Below are positions 5,058 to 11,855 of a stretch of 12,073 bases of DNA, one piece after another. Each line of letters starts with the position of its first letter. The stretch's first letter is position 1. The position numbers were made by a program, and so were the translations under genes. The notes beneath the pieces were generated by a model that did not search any database, was not told the origin of the DNA, and worked only from the letters and a program-made list of their open reading frames with translations. The DNA comes from SIG565 sp045590755 (GTDB lineage Bacteria > Bacillota > Clostridia > Oscillospirales > Acutalibacteraceae), in NCBI GenBank assembly GCA_045590755.1, contig JAZNRP010000025.1:1-12073 (forward strand), in the 5' to 3' direction.

Positions 5058-6229
5058 TACATTTTTCCGCCCTTTGTACCGAAGGAAACGCCGGATAATA
5101 TATTAGTAGAAATTGTAAAGGTCAGGTTGTCGCGGTTACGCTGGCGGCGGAAGGCAAGTTCTACCAGTCTATCAAGCATATCGGTATATTTAAGCCCCGT
5201 GGCTTCCCATAGATAAAAAGCAAGGGAGCCGGGGATTGTATTAATTTCGTTTGCAAAAATTTCCCCGCTTTTAGTATCAACAAGATAATCAATTCTTACA
5301 ACGCCGCTGCATCCGAGTGCCTTGAAAATCTCGCACGAAAGCTTACGGATTCTATCACTCATAGTGTCGTCAATATCGGCGGGTATTTTGCGCGAGAGTG
5401 AAGCCATACCCTTGGATTTTGAATTACCCATATATTTATCTTCGTATGAGAGAATTTCATCGTGCATAAACGGCTCTTCGCAAACCGATGCTTCACAGCT
5501 ATCGCGGTCGCCAAGCACCGAGCAGTTTATTTCACGAAGATTTGTTATTGCACGCTCTACTAAAATCACATCGGAAAATGACACCGCAAGATTAATGGCA
5601 TCTACAAGCTCATCCATTGTGTTAGCCTTGGTAATACCGACACTTGAGCCTAAATTTACAGGCTTTACTATAACAGGCAGAGAAAAACAGCCTGTTATTT
5701 TTTCGATTATAGCATCACGGCTTTCTGAATATTCACGCGAAGTAAATTTAACACAGTCAAGCACGGGCAGACCTGCGTTTTTAAGTACATCCTTATAAAT
5801 TGCTTTGTCCATACCTACTGCAGCGGACAGAACATCGCAACCGACATAGGGAAGTCCTAAAAGCTCAAAGAAGCCCGCAATAGAGCCGTCTTCGCAGTTT
5901 GTGCCGTGAACAATGGGGAAGGCGACATCTATTATTACATCCTTTTTATTTACAAAAAGGCGGTTTTTCAAAAACTTCATAACAACATTTTCGCCCTGTC
6001 TTATAAGACTTACAGGCTCGCTTTTTTTAATAAGCTCGGGTATGTTACGGAAATTCTCAATGGTAAAAAGGCTATCGCCTGTATACATTTCGGCATCCTT
6101 TGTAACATAAATAGGAATAATGTTGTATTTTTCCTTGTTTATATTGTTCATTGCCTGAACGGCAGAAATTATTGAAACTTCATGCTCAACCGAGCGACAT
6201 CCGAAAAACACTGCTAAATTAGTTTTCAT
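5057..6229 (-). CDS. ddl: D-alanine--D-alanine ligase (ATP-grasp)
   Basis: This ligase joins two D-alanines with ATP to make the dipeptide for peptidoglycan stems. The 390-residue protein shows EHEVS near the N-terminus with the conserved Glu15, HGTNCEDGSIAGFFELLG (108-125), ATP-grasp loop KPVNLGSSVGI (189-199), VERAITNLREINCSVLG (224-240), an omega-loop region with SYEDKY (261-266), and the metal site NEINTIPGS (327-335). The tail is somewhat longer than in short Ddl enzymes. ATG 6229 is chosen because AGGTGA (6235-6240) sits five bases upstream; the in-frame GTG at 6238 lies inside that site. The binding site also overlaps the stop of the MurF-like gene. No vanH/vanX-type neighbours suggest a resistance ligase, so D-Ala-D-Ala is the likely product. 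Confidence 0.92.
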   Translation of the reverse strand: MKTNLAVFFGCRSVEHEVSIISAVQAMNNINKEKYNIIPIYVTKDAEMYTGDSLFTIENFRNIPELIKKSEPVSLIRQGENVVMKFLKNRLFVNKKDVIIDVAFPIVHGTNCEDGSIAGFFELLGLPYVGCDVLSAAVGMDKAIYKDVLKNAGLPVLDCVKFTSREYSESRDAIIEKITGCFSLPVIVKPVNLGSSVGITKANTMDELVDAINLAVSFSDVILVERAITNLREINCSVLGDRDSCEASVCEEPFMHDEILSYEDKYMGNSKSKGMASLSRKIPADIDDTMSDRIRKLSCEIFKALGCSGVVRIDYLVDTKSGEIFANEINTIPGSLAFYLWEATGLKYTDMLDRLVELAFRRQRNRDNLTFTISTNILSGVSFGTKGGKM

Positions 6230-6239
6230 TTTAATCACC

Positions 6240-7823
6240 TTAATTTAAATAATTATCGGGAAGGTCGTTTTCTATAAGCACGACGGTGTTACTGTCGGCA
6301 ATAGGTGTATAAATACTGAGCGCTTCTTTAAAACTGCCTACTATGTGCAGCCTTGATGTATCAAAATCGGTGGTATCGATAGCCGCTTTCATAGGAATGG
6401 CTCTGCGCGGTCCTACCAGAATTATGGTATCGCAAACCTTTGCGGCGGCAAGACCTAACTGGTAATTGAAATCGTACTCTTTGTCGCCTAATTCCACAAG
6501 ACCGGGTGTTATGATAACCTTTTTCATATTTTTAAAGTTTGCAAGTACATTTACCGCTTCAACACAGCCTTCGGGATTTGCATTGTAAGCATCATCTATC
6601 ATAACCGAGCCGCCAAGGAAGGACTTAAGCTCTAAACGGTGCTCTGTAGGTTCAAGACGGGAAACGGCAAAGCGTATTTCCTGTGGGGTAAGCCCTAAAT
6701 CAAAGCAGATAGCCGCCGCACCCACAATATTAAGAACATTGTGCCGTCCGAGAAGTCGCGTTGCTACCTGTATTTCTTCACCGTTTTTAAAAACTATTGT
6801 AAATGCCGAGCCTTCGCGGGAATAGGAGATGTTCTTTGCGAAGGTATCGCTGCCATCAACCGAATAACCGATTATGTCGCGGTCGCCGATATTCTCGGCA
6901 ATGTGCTTACTGCTTAAATTAACATAAACATTACCGCCGTTTTCCTTGCAGGCATCATACAACTCAAACTTTGTATTAAAGATATTTTTGAGCGTTTTAA
7001 AGGTTTCAAGGTGCTGCGGACCAACTGATGTAATAATACCGTCGGTCGGGTTTACAATATCGCAGATTTCTTTAATGTCACCGACATTTTTAGCTCCCAT
7101 TTCACAAACAAAAATTTGTGTTTGCGGACGAAGACTCTGCCTTATGGTCTTTACAACGCCCATAGGGGTATTGTAGCTTTGCGGTGTGGCGACAACATTG
7201 TATTTTTCGCTTAAAATTCTGGCGAGTATAAACTTGGTGCTTGTTTTACCGTAGCTGCCAGTAACACCTATAACCCGAAGCCCTTTTATACTGCGAAGCT
7301 TATTTTTGGCATCGGCTATAAAGTAAAGAGAAATTAATTTTTCTATCGGGTAGGTGATAAGCCAGCTGAGCAGTACAAGCAGTGGGGCAAACACGCAAAG
7401 AAGTATTAGTATCGAGAAAAATACGCCGCGTGTCATATATACGGTATTTTTAATTGCTATTACCAATAAAACCTGTATTAAAAGTGCAACGGTGTAAAGA
7501 CGCTTTACACGGGCGGTTATCACAAGTCTTTTTATTGATTTTTTATAATCAAAAATAGCCACAAACAGCTGTGCTATGGTGTAAAGTGAAATAATTACAA
7601 GCTCAAGCACTATGTTGTATCTTACAACAACCGACAAGGCGCAAAATACAAGTGTTAAAACCATAAGCCTTACAAAATATGCTTCGTAGAGCCATTTAAT
7701 GTACCGCCTTGGAAAATATGAATTTTGTTGCAGCATATGAAAGTGCTTATATGTTGCAAATAACGGAGCTATTGCCGCAATAATACATACTACGGTGAAA
7801 ACAGTTTCGTTTATGGGATTCAT
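6240..7823 (-). CDS. murF: Membrane-anchored MurF-like ligase (UDP-MurNAc-tripeptide--D-Ala-D-Ala ligase family)
   Basis: MurF adds D-Ala-D-Ala to the UDP-MurNAc-tripeptide. The 527-residue product has two parts. Residues 1 to about 165 are hydrophobic with about five predicted membrane helices (near 8-26, 50-68, 70-92, 109-125 and 134-155). From about 180 a Mur ligase core follows: ATP loop GVTGSYGKTS (186-195), NTPMGV (218-223), EMGAKNVGDI (241-250), LGRHNVLN (358-365), PTEHRLE (392-398) and DDAYNANP (410-417), the last three typical of MurF. The usual MurF N-terminal UDP-substrate domain is not recognisable and the membrane region takes its place. ATG 7823 has GAGGT at 7831-7835, overlapping the hydrolase stop. 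Immediately upstream of ddl, it would receive that enzyme's product. A different Mur-type substrate cannot be excluded. Confidence 0.82.
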   Translation of the reverse strand: MNPINETVFTVVCIIAAIAPLFATYKHFHMLQQNSYFPRRYIKWLYEAYFVRLMVLTLVFCALSVVVRYNIVLELVIISLYTIAQLFVAIFDYKKSIKRLVITARVKRLYTVALLIQVLLVIAIKNTVYMTRGVFFSILILLCVFAPLLVLLSWLITYPIEKLISLYFIADAKNKLRSIKGLRVIGVTGSYGKTSTKFILARILSEKYNVVATPQSYNTPMGVVKTIRQSLRPQTQIFVCEMGAKNVGDIKEICDIVNPTDGIITSVGPQHLETFKTLKNIFNTKFELYDACKENGGNVYVNLSSKHIAENIGDRDIIGYSVDGSDTFAKNISYSREGSAFTIVFKNGEEIQVATRLLGRHNVLNIVGAAAICFDLGLTPQEIRFAVSRLEPTEHRLELKSFLGGSVMIDDAYNANPEGCVEAVNVLANFKNMKKVIITPGLVELGDKEYDFNYQLGLAAAKVCDTIILVGPRRAIPMKAAIDTTDFDTSRLHIVGSFKEALSIYTPIADSNTVVLIENDLPDNYLN

Positions 7824-7833
7824 TTTTTCTACC

Positions 7834-8592
7834 TCAACTTAAAAAACTTTTAATAATTGCACCCGCTTGATAGGGCTGCTCGCAAAAGGCAAAGTGTCCT
7901 GCATTTTTTATAACACAAAGTCCCGAGTCGGAAATTAAGCTTTCTATAATCTTCGCGTCACTCAAGGGTGTTGCCGTATCGTTTTCACCCCAGATAAGCA
8001 GGGTGGGACTTTTGATATTTGGTAGCAGATGTCTTAAATCTGTGTTAACTAAATTAACAAGGGTGCGCCTTAGCACCGCTGGGGCGGCATTATAATCTGC
8101 CGAGCCGTAGTGGCGACGCGCCTTTTCAAGTAACGGCGCAGAGTGCTTATTGATAATAGGCAAGGATAAAACCTTTTTGATTGTCTTAAAGCTGCTTGCT
8201 CGCATTTTTTGTTTGAAGCTCTTTTTGGGAATAAGACCTGCTGAATCCAACAAAATAATTTTTGGGGGATTAAGCCTTCCTTCGCCGCAAAGCTTTAGTA
8301 TTACCCTGCCGCCGTGCGAATGGCCTACAAGTATGGGATTCTGAAGCCCCAATTTTTCTATAAGCTCCAAAACAAATTCTGCATAGGTCTCCAAATCCCA
8401 AGGCTCCGCCATTGTTTCGCTGCCACCGCAACCAGGAAAATCGGGGGCTGTGAGACGGTAGCTGGGGGATAGCAGATTTGAAATATTTTTATAAACAATA
8501 TTAGAAGAGCCCCAACCGTGCAGTAATAAAATATCATTACCGGCACCTGTTTGGTCGTAATTTATTTCAATGCCCTTTACCAAAATCTTCAT
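7834..8592 (-). CDS. Alpha/beta-fold hydrolase
   Basis: A 252-residue serine hydrolase of the alpha/beta fold with a complete triad: nucleophile Ser92 in GHSHGG (90-95), Asp205 in GENDTATP, and His233 in NAGHFAF. LLHGWG (23-28) provides the oxyanion region, and a short helical cap lies at about 120-185. There is no signal peptide, so it acts in the cytoplasm. ATG 8592 is preferred because GAGG (8599-8602) lies six bases before it; ATGs at 8607 and 8604 would add five or four residues but lack a binding site. It heads the operon with the MurF-like gene, ddl and the CDF gene and ends within the MurF binding site. The substrate is unknown; a role in cell-envelope ester chemistry is suggested by context alone. 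Confidence 0.88.
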   Translation of the reverse strand: MKILVKGIEINYDQTGAGNDILLLHGWGSSNIVYKNISNLLSPSYRLTAPDFPGCGGSETMAEPWDLETYAEFVLELIEKLGLQNPILVGHSHGGRVILKLCGEGRLNPPKIILLDSAGLIPKKSFKQKMRASSFKTIKKVLSLPIINKHSAPLLEKARRHYGSADYNAAPAVLRRTLVNLVNTDLRHLLPNIKSPTLLIWGENDTATPLSDAKIIESLISDSGLCVIKNAGHFAFCEQPYQAGAIIKSFLS

Positions 8593-8607
8593 AATACGCC
8601 TCATCAT

Positions 8608-8846
8608 ATCTAATTATATCTATTATTAAACTATTATACCAAATATAAATTAAAAATAGAAGAGTAAAATTGAAAATTTATACATTTTTTATATTTTTCT
8701 CACAAGGGCTAAAAAATTAACGCAAAAAATAGGTTTGACATTAAAGCTGTGCAGGTATATAATGTAAGTTAGATTATTGTGTAAAAATAATTTTTTAAGG
8801 CAATACTATTTTTGATGAAATTTTTGTAACCAAGGGAGAGCCTGTT
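8608..8846. other. AT-rich divergent intergenic region, hydrolase operon / murA
   Basis: The 239 bases hold the murA promoter at 8735-8763 and, on the minus strand, a TATAAT at 8638-8633 that could be the -10 of the hydrolase-murF-ddl-CDF operon; its -35 (TTCTAT, 17-bp spacer) is poor. No hairpin, repeat or coding stretch of note was seen in the middle part. Confidence 0.55.
8735..8763 (+). promoter_or_regulatory. Consensus sigma-A promoter of murA
   Basis: TTGACA (8735-8740), exactly 17 bp, then TATAAT (8758-8763): a full match to the vegetative consensus. Transcription should begin near 8770, giving a leader of about 77 bases with no clear hairpin before the murA binding site. Confidence 0.88.
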
Positions 8847-10127
8847 TTGGAAAAGTTTGTAATTACGGGCGGTAAAAAGCTTCGCGGCAGTGTTCGTATC
8901 AGCGGCGCTAAAAATGCGGCTGTGGCTATTTTACCCGGTGTTCTTCTTGCTGAAGGACCGTGTACAATTGAAAATCTTCCAGAAATATCGGATGTAATAT
9001 CAATCTGTAATGTTATGCAGCAGCTTGGCGCTACGGTTAAGTTTATAGACAACACCACTGTTATGATTGACCCGACTTCTGTAAAGTCGTTTACCGTTTC
9101 TAAGGAAATGGCAAGAAGTATGCGCGCATCAAGTTATTTTATGGGTGCATTACTTGGCAGAATGCACAGGGCGCGTGTGGCGCCACCCGGTGGGTGTGAC
9201 TTTGGCGTAAGACCGATTGACCAACACATAAAGGGCTTTGAAGCATTGGGCGCCAAGGTTACAATCGAAAACGGTATGGTGGAAGCAAGAGCCACAAGAC
9301 TTGGTGGCGGTTCGGTTTACTTAGATGTAGTGTCGGTTGGTGCGACGGTTAATATAATGCTTGCGGCCGCAAAGGCACGCGGTGTCACCGTTATAGAAAA
9401 TGCTGCAAGGGAACCGCATATTGTTGACCTTGCAAACTTCTTAAACTCAATGGGCGCCAATATTATGGGTGCCGGTACAAATGTTATTAAAATACGCGGC
9501 GTTGAGCATCTTCACGGGACCGATTACAGTATAATTCCCGACCAGATTGAAGCGGGTACTTATATGGCGGCGACCGTGGCAACTCAGGGTGATGTGCTTG
9601 TTACCAATGTTATACCCAAGCACCTTGAATCAATCATAGCAAAAATAGAAGAAATGGGCGCTGTTGTCGAAGAATTTGATGAAGCCGTCAGGGTATCAAT
9701 AAACGGCCGCGCTAAAAAGTGCAATATTAAGACAATGCCGCATCCCGGCTTCCCGACAGATATGCAGCCGCAAATTGCCGCGGTTCTCTGCGCGGCAGAG
9801 GGGACAAGCATTATAACCGAAGGCGTTTGGGACAGCCGCTTTAGGTATGCCGACCAGTTAACCCTTATGGGCGCAGATATTCAGGTTGACGGCAAGATGG
9901 CGGTTATAACGGGTGTTAAAAAGCTCACTTCCGCACCTGTAAAGGCAGTCGACCTTAGAGCCGGTGCCGCCATGATTATTGCAGGCCTTATGGCTGACGG
10001 TGTTACCGAAATTGAAGATATAGGGCATATTGACCGCGGTTATGATAATGTGGTGGAAAAATTCAGGGCACTTGGCGCCGATATTAAGCGTGTTAAGGAT
10101 ACGGAAGCCCTTTTAAAAGCAAAATAA
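8847..10127 (+). CDS. murA: UDP-N-acetylglucosamine 1-carboxyvinyltransferase (MurA)
   Basis: MurA transfers enolpyruvyl from PEP to UDP-GlcNAc, the first committed step of peptidoglycan synthesis, in the cytoplasm. The 426-residue protein carries SGAKNAA with Lys22-Asn23, the PGGC loop with catalytic Cys117 (the fosfomycin target), GFPTDMQPQ with Asp305, and HIDRGYDN with Arg397; positions and length agree closely with known MurA enzymes. Because the cysteine is not an aspartate, fosfomycin sensitivity of the enzyme would be expected. The start is TTG at 8847-8849, supported by AAGGGAG at 8832-8838 eight bases upstream and by alignment of the first strand; no in-frame ATG fits. It is transcribed alone, from a consensus promoter to a terminator immediately downstream. 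Many Bacillota carry two MurA paralogs; which one this is cannot be told here. Confidence 0.97.
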   Translation: MEKFVITGGKKLRGSVRISGAKNAAVAILPGVLLAEGPCTIENLPEISDVISICNVMQQLGATVKFIDNTTVMIDPTSVKSFTVSKEMARSMRASSYFMGALLGRMHRARVAPPGGCDFGVRPIDQHIKGFEALGAKVTIENGMVEARATRLGGGSVYLDVVSVGATVNIMLAAAKARGVTVIENAAREPHIVDLANFLNSMGANIMGAGTNVIKIRGVEHLHGTDYSIIPDQIEAGTYMAATVATQGDVLVTNVIPKHLESIIAKIEEMGAVVEEFDEAVRVSINGRAKKCNIKTMPHPGFPTDMQPQIAAVLCAAEGTSIITEGVWDSRFRYADQLTLMGADIQVDGKMAVITGVKKLTSAPVKAVDLRAGAAMIIAGLMADGVTEIEDIGHIDRGYDNVVEKFRALGADIKRVKDTEALLKAK

Positions 10128-10131
10128 TTTT

Positions 10132-10157
10132 AAAGGCTATCCTTGATAGCCTTTTTT
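10132..10157 (+). terminator. Rho-independent terminator of murA
   Basis: Arms AAAGGCTATC (10132-10141) and GATAGCCTTT (10145-10154) with a CTT loop and a T-run to 10157, starting 5 bases after the murA stop. The next gene begins only 29 bases later with no clear promoter in between, so walJ may depend partly on readthrough. Confidence 0.88.
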
Positions 10158-10185
10158 ATTTAAAAAATGTGAAAGGAGTGTTTTT

Positions 10186-10971
10186 GTGGCGAGATTTTTA
10201 CCGCTTTTCAGCTCGAGCAGTGCCAACTGTTGCTTTGTTGGTATGAACGGGCAGGGCGTTTTGGTTGATGCGGGAGCCAGTGGCTTAGCAATAATAAAAG
10301 CATTAAGCGAAAAGAATATTGATTTAGCCGAAATAAAAGCGGTATTTGTAACACATGAGCATTCCGACCATATAAAAGGCTTATCGGCGTTTATCAAAAA
10401 GACGGGTGTACCGATAATTGCATCAGCCGATACATTGTCGGCGATTGAAAAATGTTGCCATCTACCGAGTAACGCAAAGCTGCTTGAAATCGACGGCAGT
10501 ATTTCTGTAGGAGAAATTGAAGCCACACGCTTTGCTACAAGTCACGACACGGTGGGGTCCAGCGGTTATTACTTTAATTTGCCGGGCGGCACAAAAATTT
10601 CGGTCTGCACAGACTTAGGGGTTGTGACTGATGAAGTGCGTGAAGCTATTTTTGGAAGCCGGCTTGTTTATTTAGAATCAAATCACGATATAAAAATGCT
10701 AAAAAGCGGCCCGTACCCGCCGGAACTCAAGCTCAGAATTTTAAGCGATAAGGGACACCTATCTAATATTTCCTGTGCGGCGGAGCTGCCGCGACTCTTA
10801 AGTGGCGGTACAAGTTATTTTGTGTTGGCACATTTAAGTCAGCACAATAACCTGCCGAGTCTTGCTAAAGGTACGGCGGTAACAGCCCTGTCTGCTGTTG
10901 GCGGAAAACTTAATGAAGATTACATACTGACTGCTGCATCGGTCAGCGGTGGAGATATGTTTTTATTATGA
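10186..10971 (+). CDS. walJ: Metallo-beta-lactamase-fold hydrolase, WalJ/YycJ family
   Basis: A 261-residue cytoplasmic metallo-hydrolase. The N-terminal LFSSSSANCCFVG and the metal motif HEHSDH (57-62), with further ligands at His120, Asp143 and His191 (GHLSN) and the LAHLSQHNN segment (215-222), identify the YycJ/WalJ group. Family members are DNase/exonuclease-like MBL proteins; in Bacillota with WalRK they are tied to wall homeostasis and coordination of division with replication. The GTG at 10186 is supported by AAAGGAG (10172-10178), seven bases upstream. The stop overlaps the rlmH start by four bases (ATGA). In Bacillus and Staphylococcus walJ lies near rlmH with walRK and htrA-type genes; here only the walJ-rlmH pair remains. 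Confidence 0.9.
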   Translation: MARFLPLFSSSSANCCFVGMNGQGVLVDAGASGLAIIKALSEKNIDLAEIKAVFVTHEHSDHIKGLSAFIKKTGVPIIASADTLSAIEKCCHLPSNAKLLEIDGSISVGEIEATRFATSHDTVGSSGYYFNLPGGTKISVCTDLGVVTDEVREAIFGSRLVYLESNHDIKMLKSGPYPPELKLRILSDKGHLSNISCAAELPRLLSGGTSYFVLAHLSQHNNLPSLAKGTAVTALSAVGGKLNEDYILTAASVSGGDMFLL

Positions 10972-11450
10972 TGAAAATTAAGATAATTGCACTCGGCAAA
11001 TTAAAGGAAAAGCATTTTTTAGTAGCGGCAGGGGAGTATATAAAAAGGCTCTCTGCTTTTTGTAATCTTGAAATTATAGAAATAACGCCAGAACGACTAC
11101 CCGATAATCCGAGCGAAAATCAGATACGCACAGCACTTAAAGCCGAAGCGGCAAGCTGTGAAAAGAAAATACCCAAGGGCTCCTTAACGGTTGCTATGTG
11201 TATAGAAGGCAAAGAAATCGGGAGTGTGGATTTTAGCCGTTATATATCGTCGGCGGCGGTGTCGGGCAAGGATTCAATTACCTTCATAATAGGTAGTTCG
11301 TACGGACTTGATGAAGATTTTAAAAAGACTGCCGATATAAAAATGTCTATGTCGCAAATGACCTTTCCGCACGAATTAGCACGAGTTATGCTCTTAGAGC
11401 AAATATACAGAGCCTTCAAAATTTTAGGTGGCGGCACATATCATAAATAA
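10968..11450 (+). CDS. rlmH: 23S rRNA (pseudouridine1915-N3)-methyltransferase RlmH
   Basis: RlmH is a SPOUT-class, SAM-dependent methyltransferase that modifies pseudouridine 1915 in helix 69 of 23S rRNA on assembled 70S ribosomes. The protein has the typical start (MKIKIIALGKLKE), the knot motif IIGSSYGLDE (107-116), MTFPHELARVMLLEQIYRAF (131-150) and the invariant C-terminal YHK. The family length is 155-160 residues. Two adjacent ATGs are possible: 10968, overlapping the walJ stop, and 10971, which matches homologue starts and gives 159 residues. A terminator hairpin follows directly. Confidence 0.96.
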   Translation: MMKIKIIALGKLKEKHFLVAAGEYIKRLSAFCNLEIIEITPERLPDNPSENQIRTALKAEAASCEKKIPKGSLTVAMCIEGKEIGSVDFSRYISSAAVSGKDSITFIIGSSYGLDEDFKKTADIKMSMSQMTFPHELARVMLLEQIYRAFKILGGGTYHK

Positions 11451-11454
11451 AATT

Positions 11455-11521
11455 AAAAAAAGACTTGACCGAAGGGGTAAAGTATGGTATACTATCCTTA
11501 CCTCTGAAGGTCTTTTTTTTT
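11455..11521 (+). terminator. Rho-independent terminator of walJ-rlmH
   Basis: A long broken hairpin. The outer arms A-run+GAC (11455-11464) pair with GTC+T-run (11510-11519), GGGGTAA (11474-11480) pairs with TTACCTC (11498-11504), and a small AGTAT/ATACT stem (11481-11485/11489-11493) caps it. Nine Ts follow (11513-11521). The terminator role is clear from the U-tract; the stem also contains a promoter. Confidence 0.75.
11465..11493 (+). promoter_or_regulatory. Strong promoter embedded in the rlmH terminator, driving rpmG
   Basis: TTGACC (11465-11470), a 17-bp spacer, and TATACT (11488-11493) preceded by TGG (extended -10). Transcription would begin near 11500, so the new transcript contains only the 3' arm of the hairpin and escapes the terminator. 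Confidence 0.75.
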
Positions 11522-11692
11522 GCGCCCATTTTTCGCAAAAAAGAGGATTCAAAGCAAATTTTGCATATATTGTATGTGCTTTACTTTGGCGCTACAAAAT
11601 AGGGTGTCAAGGTCAATATCTGCCGTTTGCTGAGGGAGGCTGTTTGTCCTATTCAGGATAAAAATAAATTCCGTAAAACGGGAGGTGCCGTC
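11500..11692 (+). other. Leader of the rpmG transcript, about 190 bases
   Basis: Between the predicted transcription start and rpmG no convincing gene was seen. A TTGTAT/TACAAA pair with 17-bp spacing (11570-11598) is only a weak second promoter candidate, and TCCT-ATTC-AGGA at 11647-11658 is a short stem. The stretch 11627-11692 is open in the rpmG frame but lies upstream of the conserved L33 N-terminus. I recognise no riboswitch or T-box here. Confidence 0.5.
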
Positions 11693-11842
11693 ATGAGAGT
11701 TAAGATCACTTTAGCTTGCACAGAGTGTAAGCAACGCAACTACAACACAATGAAAAACAAAAAGAACGACCCCGACAGACTTGAAATGAGTAAGTATTGC
11801 AGGTTCTGTAAGAAGCACACCGTACACAGGGAAACGAAGTAA
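11693..11842 (+). CDS. rpmG: 50S ribosomal protein L33, zinc-binding form
   Basis: L33 is a small protein of the large ribosomal subunit near the E site. The 49-residue product begins MRVKITLACTECKQRNY and has two CxxC pairs, Cys9/Cys12 and Cys36/Cys39, making it the C+ form that binds zinc. The size is standard. ATG 11693 is fixed by GGGAGGTG at 11680-11687; a longer in-frame reading from 11627 has no homology upstream of this Met. In Bacillota rpmG commonly precedes secE and nusG; here another gene follows, its binding site overlapping the rpmG stop. Confidence 0.97.
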   Translation: MRVKITLACTECKQRNYNTMKNKKNDPDRLEMSKYCRFCKKHTVHRETK

Positions 11843-11855
11843 GGAGGGTGCAGGA

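Noticed and set aside
5322..5798. Plus-strand open frame of 158 codons
   Set aside because: Antisense to ddl, Ser/Ile-rich with no recognisable domain; a shadow frame.
5057..6229. Vancomycin-resistance type (VanG-like) ligase
   Set aside because: No vanT, vanXY or vanRS genes nearby, and MurF adjacency fits ordinary D-Ala-D-Ala synthesis; the omega-loop alone does not decide it by eye.
8815..8829. Four-codon frame (ATG AAA TTT TTG stop) in the murA leader
   Set aside because: Too short and without a ribosome binding site; likely chance in AT-rich DNA.
10137..10526. Minus-strand open frame of 129 codons opposite walJ
   Set aside because: Its end falls in the murA terminator and the rest mirrors walJ codons; no motif or binding site.
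11428..11661. Open frame running from the rlmH end into the rpmG leader
   Set aside because: It begins inside rlmH, reads through the terminator and promoter sequence, and shows no protein-like composition.
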